Of a stretch of 36,357 nucleotides of DNA, positions 28,153 through 36,067 are shown in pieces. The position numbers and the translations under genes are program-made. Below the pieces are notes generated by a model, which saw only the letters and a program-made list of their open reading frames with translations, made no database searches and was not told where the DNA came from. The number at the start of each line of letters is the position of its first letter. Positions within the stretch are counted from its first letter, which is position 1. Source of the DNA: Abyssibacter sp. (lineage in GTDB: Bacteria > Pseudomonadota > Gammaproteobacteria > Nevskiales > OUC007); NCBI GenBank assembly GCA_023146115.1, contig JAGLCS010000130.1, positions 1 through 36,357 of the forward strand. Reading direction: 5' to 3'.

Positions 28153-30702
28153 CTACCGAAACACCCGTGGTGCATGGTTGGGCTGGAAATCCGCCGGCTC
28201 GTAGTCGCCCTCGTTGAATATCACGCCCCGCGCCTCGTTCAACAGGCGATTGGCGTACCACGCATTACGGGTGAAATCGTAGTGGACGATCGGCGCCGAG
28301 ACCGCGATCTGAGCGTTCCAGTCGAAGTACAGGTGACCTTCCTGCAGTTGCCAGAGGTTGCCGGCACGGTCATAGACATCGACCATCAGAATGGTCCAGG
28401 AATCTTCATCGACATAGAACACGCGCTTGCCAATCTTGTGGCGCGCCGGTGCTCGCTCCGTGGCCTCAACAACCCAGACGCGGTGCCATTCGTAGCGCGC
28501 CTTGGACTGGTCGAGATGGCCCGGGCCGAGCAGCTGATCATAGTCCAGAGCCGCGTCGTTGATGTCGTAGCTGTTGTAGGGCACCAGCATCTCGCGGCGG
28601 CCACGCAGCTTCCACACATAGCGATTGAAGCCGCCGTTGTACATATCGATCTGATCGACAAAGCTAAGCCCTTCCGAGCCCGGTCGCGGAAAGTCGTAAC
28701 CCACGGGCGGAATGCGCCGGACACGACCAATATTGCCCGCCGACACCCAGATCCGCCGCTTGTCCTTGGTCTGGTCGGCGGTCTCGTGAACAATCGCCAG
28801 CGCCCGACCGACGACGGGAACGTTGTCCACCGACCCCACGTAGTACAGCAGCATATTGCGCTCGGCGACCTCACCCACGCGCTCCGGATTGCCATAGATG
28901 AACAGCACATGCTCTCGGCGCGAGGCCTGGAGGCGGTCGCCATCGGAGAACGTCACGGTCTCGTCGGTGTACAGGTCCTGCGTGCGGCCGCGGTATCGCA
29001 CGCGGTGATTCCACATCACTTCCGCACCGGTCTTCGGTTCCGGGAACGGCACACCGAGATCGGCGCCGGTCAGCGAGTCGGATTCCAGCAGGCGTGCGGT
29101 CTTCCGGTTTGACTGCGAGGCCTGGCGAATCGCATCGGGGTACACGACGGGCCGATGACTCGGGTAAATCCGCATTTCGTAGTCGTTGAAGCGGCGCAGC
29201 ATCTCCTGGTGGCCTTCGGACAGCGCATCACCAAGCTCGGTGTAGTTGGTCGACCGCAGGGTTCGCACCGGCGATTCATTGCGGTACGGATTCACCGGAC
29301 GCCCGTCGCGGGTCTGCAGGCCTGCCTGACCGGCATCCAGCCCGCCGGTCCATGGCGGAATGCGACCGTCGGCGGTCCCGGCGCGTAGCGCGCCCACATC
29401 CGTGAGGCGGGGCAGGTCCGGGTCGACGCCAGCCAGGCCTGGGCGTTCGGCCCGACGTGTCGGAGCATCACCGAAGCGGCTTTGCACCTCGCCGCGTTCC
29501 CGGCTGGCCACCAGTTGCCGCGTCGCTTCCAGAGCCTGCTCGCGCGCCTCGCCGGACTCCAGGAACGCGATCCACTGCTCCGATGCCCTGCGCACCCGCC
29601 CCGAACGTGCAGCCTGGCGGAAGGCACGTAGCGCGCCTTCGACATCCGCCTGCTGATACCGCGTGAGGCCCAGCGCCACCAATGTCTGGTCACTGGGGAT
29701 GTCGTCGGCCTGGGCCAACGCCCGGCTCAGCGATTGCTCGGCTTCGGCCCATCGGGCCTGCTCCATTTGCAGACGCCCGAGCTGCAGCCAGCTCTTGCTG
29801 CTCGGTGCCACCGCATTGAGACGATTCAGCGCGTCGATGGCCTGATCGGTTTCACGCGCGCCGCTCCAGGCATCGGCCAGCATGCCCAGGCTAGCCGGGT
29901 CGGCAGGCAATTCATCGCGTGACAACCACTGCTTGAGCAGGGCGCCGGCTTCGTAGGGCGCGCCGGCTTTCATGAACAAGCTGGCCAGCTGACGTCGCTC
30001 CGCGGGCTCGGTGAGCATGCCCTGGCGATGCGCCAGCTCCATCACGGCTGCGGCGCGGTCGAAATCCTTGCGCTGCACATGCAGCGCCGCGAGCTGTAGC
30101 CAGCCCTGGCGGTCACTGGGATCGCTGCGCACCAGCCGCTCGACAATGGGTGCCGCCTGATCGTAACGGCGCAGCGGCAGCAACACGGCCGCGTAAACCT
30201 GCAGCATCTCCCGCGACGGTGAGTCGCTGCCGGCGACGGCCCGTTCGATAAACGGCAGCGCCTGCCGGTGCTGGCCCATTTGCGCATAGGCGGCGGCCAC
30301 CGTGAGCAGCAACTGCGGATCGGCGTTGGCGTCGTTGCGTATGGTCGGCGCCAGCGTCGCGATCACCTGCTGGTACTCACCCGAATTCTGGTAGAGCTGC
30401 CCCAGGGTCTGGCGCATCTGTGATTGCACCACGCCGGACAGTGCGTTCTGATCCAGCGCCTGCTTCAGATATTCGGCCGCCTGTTTGGCATCACCGGCCC
30501 TGGCGGAGCGCGCGGCAAGGTCGCGTAGCGTTAGCGCCAGCGCGTAGGGGTCGTTCTCCACCGATCGGATCAGCGCCTCGTCGTTCTTGGGCCGTTCGGT
30601 CTTGGGCACTTCGTCCAGTACGCGCACCTCGCTCTCGTACTGCGCTGCCGCCGCCAGACCGGGCCAGATGAACACAGCGATGATCCACAGGTGCCTGATC
30701 AT
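28153..30702 (-). CDS. TPR-DUF1329 fusion protein, periplasmic
   Basis: 849 aa. The start at 30702, one base after the tonB stop, begins a Sec signal (MIRHLWIIAVFIWPGLAAAA). About 45-400 are TPR repeats, as in the stand-alone TPR protein that usually ends this operon type. A polar linker (about 401-430) leads to a complete DUF1329 domain (about 431-849): DVGALRAGTADGRIPPWTGGL opens it, then YPSHRPVVYPDAI, and IGRVRRIPPVGYDFPRPG later. DUF1329 proteins have a LolA/LolB-like fold and are envelope proteins often genetically linked to DUF1302 outer-membrane proteins and hydrophobic-substrate uptake. It is the last gene of the Ton operon. Confidence 0.85.
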   Translation of the reverse strand: MIRHLWIIAVFIWPGLAAAAQYESEVRVLDEVPKTERPKNDEALIRSVENDPYALALTLRDLAARSARAGDAKQAAEYLKQALDQNALSGVVQSQMRQTLGQLYQNSGEYQQVIATLAPTIRNDANADPQLLLTVAAAYAQMGQHRQALPFIERAVAGSDSPSREMLQVYAAVLLPLRRYDQAAPIVERLVRSDPSDRQGWLQLAALHVQRKDFDRAAAVMELAHRQGMLTEPAERRQLASLFMKAGAPYEAGALLKQWLSRDELPADPASLGMLADAWSGARETDQAIDALNRLNAVAPSSKSWLQLGRLQMEQARWAEAEQSLSRALAQADDIPSDQTLVALGLTRYQQADVEGALRAFRQAARSGRVRRASEQWIAFLESGEAREQALEATRQLVASRERGEVQSRFGDAPTRRAERPGLAGVDPDLPRLTDVGALRAGTADGRIPPWTGGLDAGQAGLQTRDGRPVNPYRNESPVRTLRSTNYTELGDALSEGHQEMLRRFNDYEMRIYPSHRPVVYPDAIRQASQSNRKTARLLESDSLTGADLGVPFPEPKTGAEVMWNHRVRYRGRTQDLYTDETVTFSDGDRLQASRREHVLFIYGNPERVGEVAERNMLLYYVGSVDNVPVVGRALAIVHETADQTKDKRRIWVSAGNIGRVRRIPPVGYDFPRPGSEGLSFVDQIDMYNGGFNRYVWKLRGRREMLVPYNSYDINDAALDYDQLLGPGHLDQSKARYEWHRVWVVEATERAPARHKIGKRVFYVDEDSWTILMVDVYDRAGNLWQLQEGHLYFDWNAQIAVSAPIVHYDFTRNAWYANRLLNEARGVIFNEGDYEPADFQPNHAPRVFR

Positions 30703-30703
30703 G

Positions 30704-31390
30704 TCAGCGCCAGTTGTACTGGTAGTCCTCAAGCCGGAAGTACACCTTCTGCTTCACCTCTCGCGGCTTGGAGGTCGACTCGTACAGCCAGTTCGCCACG
30801 CTCTCCACCGTCGCGGCCTCGAACACGCCCTTGGGTTCGGCGTCGATCACGCGCACGTTCTCCACGGTGCCCCGCGTGTTCACGACAAAGAGCACCTCGA
30901 CCCAGCCTTCGATCCCCTGGCGGTACGCATATTCCGGAATCTGAGGGCGGGCGGTCGATATGGGTACCAGACGCTCGCCCTTGAAACCGCGACCCGAGCC
31001 AAACCCGCCGGCACCGGAACCGCTACCACGCCCTCCAAACCCCCCGAAGGACTCACCAAAACCCGAGGAACCACCGAAATTCACCGGCACGTCCAAGGCT
31101 GGCAGATTCATCTCCAGACCCGGCTGGTTGTCTGCGGTCAGATTCATGGTCGTCGGCAAATCAATGGCCGACATCGACGGTGGCGACGACGGCGGCGCGG
31201 CCGCCTCCAGCAACTCGGTGGGCTCCGGCTCCGGCTGCTCCTGCTCTTCCGGCGGCTTGACGATTTCGACCCGGCGATCAGGCTCCGGCGGCTTGATCGG
31301 CGCGTCGGGCGGCGCAGTCAGCCATTGCATGAACCAGAACAGGCCGATGGCGATCAATGCAGCCAGCGCGGGCAGACCCAGAAATCGCAT
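30704..31390 (-). CDS. tonB: TonB-family energy-transducing protein
   Basis: 228 aa. A short cytoplasmic start leads into one membrane anchor (about 5-25, no histidine in the helix). A Pro/Glu-rich spacer (about 27-70) and a Gly/Ser/Phe-rich linker (about 106-137) follow. The TonB C-terminal domain is about 145-228 (YAYRQGIEGWVEVLFVVNTRGTVENVRVIDAEP, then an SVANWLYE strand). TonB carries proton-motive force from ExbB/ExbD to outer-membrane transporters. Here it starts 13 bases after exbB with no exbD between. Its stop is one base before the start of the TPR-DUF1329 gene. Confidence 0.9.
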   Translation of the reverse strand: MRFLGLPALAALIAIGLFWFMQWLTAPPDAPIKPPEPDRRVEIVKPPEEQEQPEPEPTELLEAAAPPSSPPSMSAIDLPTTMNLTADNQPGLEMNLPALDVPVNFGGSSGFGESFGGFGGRGSGSGAGGFGSGRGFKGERLVPISTARPQIPEYAYRQGIEGWVEVLFVVNTRGTVENVRVIDAEPKGVFEAATVESVANWLYESTSKPREVKQKVYFRLEDYQYNWR

Positions 31391-31403
31391 CAGGACGTCC
31401 GCA

Positions 31404-31940
31404 TCAGTGGAAGCGCAGCGAGTCGGCGAATTCGTGGGTGCGCTTGTCCGCCAGCCGGGTCAGCCGATTGGCGAAGAACAGACCGGACAGCGCGACGACC
31501 ATCCCGGCCATGGTTGGCAAGGTTGCGCGCGACACACCTCCGGCCATGCCCCGTGCATCCCCGGTACCGCGCAAGGACATCACCTCGAACACCTCGATCA
31601 TCCCGGTGACGGTTCCGAGCAATCCGAGTAGCGGGCACAAGGCGATCAACGACTTGATCAGCGGCAGACTGCGGTCCAGCAGGTCCCGCGCCTCGGACAC
31701 CATCGCCGCGCGGATGCGCCGTGCCTGCCAGCTGTTGCGCTCGGCGCGGGCCCGCCATTCTTCGCGAAACGCCTGCAGCACCCGGCCATGCCGCATCGCC
31801 AGATACCAGAACCGTTCCAGAATCAGCGTCCATAGGAACACCGTCAGCGGCAGCAGCGCCCACAGCACCGGGCCGCCAGCATCCAGGAAGCCACGAATCG
31901 GCGCCCAGGTTTCCTGCAACCAGGCCAGCAGTTCAGTCAC
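31404..31940 (-). CDS. exbB: ExbB-like MotA/TolQ/ExbB proton channel protein
   Basis: 178 aa. A GTG start at 31940 lies inside the end of the preceding gene (8-base overlap). Three membrane helices (about 22-45, 97-118, 140-160), with CPLLGLLGTVTGMIEVF and LPTMAGMVVALSGLFF, are the MotA/TolQ/ExbB core and match the small ExbB2 partner of TtpC systems. It normally assembles as a pentamer around an ExbD dimer to use the proton gradient; no exbD is in the operon. The next gene is tonB. Confidence 0.9.
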   Translation of the reverse strand: MTELLAWLQETWAPIRGFLDAGGPVLWALLPLTVFLWTLILERFWYLAMRHGRVLQAFREEWRARAERNSWQARRIRAAMVSEARDLLDRSLPLIKSLIALCPLLGLLGTVTGMIEVFEVMSLRGTGDARGMAGGVSRATLPTMAGMVVALSGLFFANRLTRLADKRTHEFADSLRFH

Positions 31941-33276
31941 GCTTGCCGGACTCCATGCGGCGCGCGATCAGGCCCGCCGCCTGCTCATCAAGTATGCGGA
32001 CCAGCGACCGCGACCGCGCCGACAGCAGCGAATGCAGAAACAGCAGCGGAATCGCCACCACCAGGCCCAGCACCGTGGTGACCAGCGCCTGCGAAATGCC
32101 ATCGGCCATCAATTTGGGATCACCGGTTCCGAACAGCGTGATCGCCTGAAAGGTCGCGATCATGCCGGTGACCGTACCCAGCAGGCCGAGCAACGGCGCG
32201 ACGCCGGCGAGTAGCTTGACCACGCTTTGCCCCCGCTCCAGCTTGGGCGTTTCGCGGATGACGCCTTCGTCGAGCTTGAGTTCCAGCGATTCCAGATCGC
32301 TTTCGCCAGCACTGAAGGATTCGTCCAGCAAGCCGAGCAGGCGACCCAGCGGGTTGTCGTCGCGCGGTTGGTTCAGGCTACGCAACTGGGCGCGCATGCG
32401 GCGACCGACGCGCAACAGATAAATCGACTGCCCCAGCGCCAGCAGCAGGCCGATGATGCCCAACGCGATAATGATGTAGCCCACGACGCTGCCCTGCTGA
32501 ATGCGCTCGGCCACGCTGGGCTTGTCGGTGAGTAGCGCCAGCAGGTTGCCGCGGGTCGGATCGACCAGCATCGTCACCGGCCCAGCGTCGGCGGAGGTGA
32601 ACCGCTCGGCATCGGACTGCGCCGACCCGCCAGGCTGCCGTGGCAAAGCCTGCAACCGCTGCGCCTCTGGCAGGTAGTCCAGATAGGTATCACCGGTCAC
32701 CGCGGTGAAAATCCCCACCCGACTCACGGCAGCAGCTGCTGCCTGGCCATCCGAATCGACGATATCCGCCGGGAAGGTGGACACGCGACTGGCTTCGACC
32801 ATCTCCTGCTGGAGGATGAACCAGAACTGCTCGAGCTGACTTAGCGTGATACGCCGATCGCCATCAGCCAGCGCATTGAGCTCATCAACCCGATCGGGAA
32901 ACTGGGCGCTGGTCAGCGCATCGCGCACGATGGCGCGGGTGTCACCGGCTGCGGTACGGATGGTCCCGAACAGCTGCTCCAGTTCGCCGGTCTGCTCCTT
33001 GATCTCGGCCTTCAGGCCGGCGATTTCTTTCGCGGTTTTCTCGAAATCGGCCTTCTGGGCATCCACCCGCCGCTTGACCGCTGCCAGCTCGCGTTGTGCC
33101 TCGCGCAGCAGTTCATCCTGGCGATTGCGTTCGCGCAGGAAGCGGTCCTCTCGCTCGGCGTTGATTTGTGCGGACTGCTGCTGACTCTTACGGACGTCGT
33201 TGAGCAGGTCGTCCAGCGCATCGGCCCGCGCAAGCAGCGGCAGCAACAGGCCAGCCATCAGCATCCAATGCTTCAT
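31933..33276 (-). CDS. TtpC-like large MotA/TolQ/ExbB protein
   Basis: 447 aa. A signal-like N-terminus (MKHWMLMAGLLLPLLARA) is followed by a long coiled coil (about 25-105, DUF3450-like heptads) and a periplasmic domain to about 262. Three membrane helices follow (about 265-287, 355-375, 397-418), with APLLGLLGTVTGMIATFQAITLFG as the ExbB core. This is the layout of TtpC, the extra ExbB-like subunit of the Vibrio TonB2 system, which is needed for iron-siderophore uptake there. It overlaps DUF3450 by 4 bases (ATGA) and exbB by 8 bases. Confidence 0.9.
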   Translation of the reverse strand: MKHWMLMAGLLLPLLARADALDDLLNDVRKSQQQSAQINAEREDRFLRERNRQDELLREAQRELAAVKRRVDAQKADFEKTAKEIAGLKAEIKEQTGELEQLFGTIRTAAGDTRAIVRDALTSAQFPDRVDELNALADGDRRITLSQLEQFWFILQQEMVEASRVSTFPADIVDSDGQAAAAAVSRVGIFTAVTGDTYLDYLPEAQRLQALPRQPGGSAQSDAERFTSADAGPVTMLVDPTRGNLLALLTDKPSVAERIQQGSVVGYIIIALGIIGLLLALGQSIYLLRVGRRMRAQLRSLNQPRDDNPLGRLLGLLDESFSAGESDLESLELKLDEGVIRETPKLERGQSVVKLLAGVAPLLGLLGTVTGMIATFQAITLFGTGDPKLMADGISQALVTTVLGLVVAIPLLFLHSLLSARSRSLVRILDEQAAGLIARRMESGKRD

Positions 33277-34037
33277 GAGCGCTCCTCGGCTTCGGTTGGG
33301 GCCGGCACCGGCAATCGCAGCAGCTCAGGGGCGGCCACTTCGCGGGCGATGCGGATGCCCTGGCGAATCATTGACCGATGTGTGGCCGGCAGCTCGGTCC
33401 ACTCACCGGCAATGTCGTCCCACATCGCGGCCGTGCCACCGTCCAGACTCAGGAAATAAAGCGCGACCCGGCCCAGCCTGAGGGTGTCGACGACCACCCT
33501 CCGGCCACCGAGCTCCAGTTCCGTGCGTTCGCTGGCGAGCCCGCGGCCGTAATCCAGCTCGATCTGGTAGGCCTCGACCACGCGGCGGTACTTTTCCGAC
33601 ACCGCCGTCTCGGCATCGCCCAGAGCCTGCTTTAGCGAGGTAAGGCGTTGCTCGCGTTCATTCGCGAGAAAGGGCAGATCGGCGGCCACAAAACGCTCCA
33701 GGGCATCGACCATGCGCAGCATTAGCGGCATCAGGTCGTCCTCGCTCAGCGGGACCTCGGCCAGTTCCTCGCGGAGCCGCTCGACATCCTGCTGCTGGAT
33801 ACGCTGCAATTCGGCCAGTTGCTCGCCATACACGTCCAGCTGCTGCCGCTCCCAGATAGCCTGGCGGTAGGCCTCGAGTTTGCGGCGGGTTTCGTCATCC
33901 AGCCGGTCGATGCGCGACTGCGAGCGACTCGCATCGTGAGTGGTCCGTTCGCTGGTGTCGATCGCCTGATCGATCCGGTCCTGGGCGAGCACGGGCATCA
34001 CGGCCAACGCCAATACGATTGATAATCCACGCCTCAT
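33273..34037 (-). CDS. DUF3450 periplasmic coiled-coil protein
   Basis: 254 aa. The start at 34037 begins MRRGLSIVLALAVMPVLAQ, a Sec signal. The mature N-terminal half is a long coiled coil (about 25-100), followed by LMPLMLRMVDALERFVAADLPFLANERE and YGRGLASERTELELGGRRVVVDTLRLGRVALYF, both typical of DUF3450. Members are found as the first gene of TtpC-type TonB operons and are thought to be periplasmic partners of the Ton complex. It overlaps the hydrolase stop and the TtpC-like start, each in ATGA (4 bases), so translation is coupled both ways. Confidence 0.9.
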   Translation of the reverse strand: MRRGLSIVLALAVMPVLAQDRIDQAIDTSERTTHDASRSQSRIDRLDDETRRKLEAYRQAIWERQQLDVYGEQLAELQRIQQQDVERLREELAEVPLSEDDLMPLMLRMVDALERFVAADLPFLANEREQRLTSLKQALGDAETAVSEKYRRVVEAYQIELDYGRGLASERTELELGGRRVVVDTLRLGRVALYFLSLDGGTAAMWDDIAGEWTELPATHRSMIRQGIRIAREVAAPELLRLPVPAPTEAEERS

Positions 34038-34816
34038 CCGGCGGTCTCCAAAGTCTGTTCTAGCCATTCGATACAGGTCGTCATGGTTTCCTCGGTTCGT
34101 TGATCGCCGATCACCCAATGTCCGCGATCCGCATCGATGCGCAGGGTCGCCTGCGGATAAAGCGCCGCGACCTTGCGCACGACATCCGGCGGGGTCAGCC
34201 AGTCGTCTTCGCAGCCCAAGATGAACACCGGGCAGCGCACCCGCGTCGGATCCAGCCGGGCAGCCTGGCGTCGATCCACAGGCCAGCAGGCGATCTCGAA
34301 CAAGGCGCGGCCGGACTCCATGCCCAGCGTCGGGTAAAGGGCATCCATGGTTTCGACCGGCAGGCCGGTGAATGCGAATCGCCTTGCCTGTTCGGCAGTC
34401 ATCGCATGTCCTTGGTTCCAGAAATTCCAGCGCAGTAGCCGCCGCCAGAACACCCTCAATGTGCGTGCGTTGATGGCCAGCACGCCAGCCGGCGCTGCGG
34501 GTGTGAGCAATATCAGCGCCTGCACATCTATGCGAGCAGCGAGCAACTGCGCGATCACGCCGCCCATGCTGTGCCCCAACACGATCGGCGGCTGCGGCAG
34601 GTTCAGCTGATGAATCACGCCCTGCACATAGTCCACGTAGTCGAGCAGGCTGGCCCGGCCCAGGGCGTCGCGAACATCCTCGCGCCCCGAGACCTCGTGA
34701 AACGGCAGCGTCGGCATGTGCACGCGATACCCGGCTTCACGCAAGGGCGCGGCGACCGGCTCCAAGTGCTCGGACCGGCACCACATGCCGTGTACCAATA
34801 TGACGTCGCGCCTCAT
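34034..34816 (-). CDS. Cytoplasmic alpha/beta hydrolase, first gene of the Ton operon
   Basis: 260 aa, with no signal peptide. DVILVHGMW supplies the oxyanion HG. The nucleophile elbow is GHSMGG with Ser83, the acid is Asp204 or Asp205 (GCEDDW), and the catalytic His is residue 233 (RGHWV): a complete triad of the monoacylglycerol lipase/esterase type. The stop overlaps the DUF3450 start by 4 bases (ATGA), so it is part of the Ton operon, where it is not an expected member. Its substrate could be a lipid or ester delivered by that system; this is inference. It is divergent from the ketopantoate-reductase-like gene. Confidence 0.85.
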   Translation of the reverse strand: MRRDVILVHGMWCRSEHLEPVAAPLREAGYRVHMPTLPFHEVSGREDVRDALGRASLLDYVDYVQGVIHQLNLPQPPIVLGHSMGGVIAQLLAARIDVQALILLTPAAPAGVLAINARTLRVFWRRLLRWNFWNQGHAMTAEQARRFAFTGLPVETMDALYPTLGMESGRALFEIACWPVDRRQAARLDPTRVRCPVFILGCEDDWLTPPDVVRKVAALYPQATLRIDADRGHWVIGDQRTEETMTTCIEWLEQTLETAG

Positions 34817-35068
34817 GCCCCAGTGGCCGACGTGGCGGGTTTGTTCATGGTCTCTTCCAGCAGTCTGGCGGGTGCTGCCCGATCGTCCTGACGCCTTGGC
34901 GCGGCGATCGATGCAGACCAGACGCTACATCATCGCCGATTTTCGGGGAATGACGCAGCATCCGGCCCGCGCTGTCGATGCGGCAAAGCGCACCGGTTGC
35001 CTTGCGGGGCTCCCCAAATGAACGCGAAGCCGCCACACTCGTCGCTGGAATTGCCGCCGGATAGACGG

Positions 35069-36067
35069 ATGCGAGTGTTGGTGATTGGAGCGGGCGCCGT
35101 GGGAACCGTGCTGGCCACGCATCTGGTACGCGCGGGCCATGGCGTAAAGCTTGCCATCCGTGAAAACGAGGTGCCCAGCCTGCAGAGCCTGCGTCATCTG
35201 CGCGTTGATCGTGTGACCGGCGGCCCTCCGCTGATCGCGGACAAGCCGCACCTGACTACGGGTATCGATCTGCAGGCGGTCGACGCGGCGTTCATCTGCG
35301 TCAAGCACCCGGATCTGCGTAGCGTGCTCGATGCCTTCGGTGAGCGCATACCGGCGCATTGCGCGGTGCTGCCCTGCCAGAACGGCATGGGCGCGACCCA
35401 GCGCATCCGGCAACGGTTTCCCGCCGTGGAGCCGGTGTCGACGACGGTGATGTTCAACGCCCAGACCCTGCAACCCCTGCACGCCCGCGTGACCACCGAA
35501 CCCACCGTGCTGATGCGGACAGCGAATGCCGCATTGCTGGAGCTGTTTGATGGCACCGGCCTGCGCGTGCGGCGCGTCCGCGGCGAGGGCGCGGCCTGGG
35601 GCAAGCTGCTGATCAATCTCGCCAATGCACTTTGCGCCCTCACCCACTCGACATTCCACGATGCCGTCAACAACACCGACTTGAAGACCTGCTTTCTCGC
35701 GACACTGGACGAAGCCGTCGCGGTGCTGGATGCCTCCAAAGCACCGTATCGGCTGCCGGGGTCAATGCCCTACCCGGTGTACCGACGCCTGCTCCGTCAC
35801 ACGCCGTCAGTTGCGTTACGCGCCTCGGCGTTTCACCGCACGGCGTCGCCGCACGCCTACCCATCGATGGTGGCTGACATGCTGGCCGGCCGGATCACCG
35901 AGGTGGATCAGCTCAACGGTGAGATCAGTCGCCTGGGCGAGTTATGCCACGTCGCTACACCCGTCAACGATCAGATCACCCGGATGGTGCAGGCACGCGA
36001 AGGCCGAACCCCGGCGGCGTTTCTATCGCCGGCCGAGCTGCGTCAGTCGTTGACCGCCGTCGGCTGA
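35069..36067 (+). CDS. 2-dehydropantoate 2-reductase-like protein (PanE/ApbA family)
   Basis: 332 aa. The start at 35069 places the Rossmann motif at the very N-terminus (MRVLVIGAGAVGTVLA), as in PanE; ATG at 35018 or TTG at 34997 would add up to 24 polar residues and cannot be ruled out. CVKHPDLRSVLDAF and PCQNGMGATQRI resemble the NADPH/substrate region (QNG), with GKLLINLANALCAL as the catalytic-lysine helix. The C-terminal helical domain holds YPSMVADMLAGRITEVDQLNGEISRLG (the family's SM-x-D-x-x-x-GR-x-TE-ID-x-x-NG). PanE makes pantoate for coenzyme A. This may be PanE or a paralogue. The end overlaps the convergent GGDEF gene by 25 bases. Confidence 0.82.
   Translation: MRVLVIGAGAVGTVLATHLVRAGHGVKLAIRENEVPSLQSLRHLRVDRVTGGPPLIADKPHLTTGIDLQAVDAAFICVKHPDLRSVLDAFGERIPAHCAVLPCQNGMGATQRIRQRFPAVEPVSTTVMFNAQTLQPLHARVTTEPTVLMRTANAALLELFDGTGLRVRRVRGEGAAWGKLLINLANALCALTHSTFHDAVNNTDLKTCFLATLDEAVAVLDASKAPYRLPGSMPYPVYRRLLRHTPSVALRASAFHRTASPHAYPSMVADMLAGRITEVDQLNGEISRLGELCHVATPVNDQITRMVQAREGRTPAAFLSPAELRQSLTAVG

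Noticed and set aside
35018-35068. Earlier ATG at 35018 as the start of the PanE-like gene
   Set aside because: The added residues are polar and precede the Rossmann strand that normally starts the protein. It remains possible, but 35069 fits the family better.
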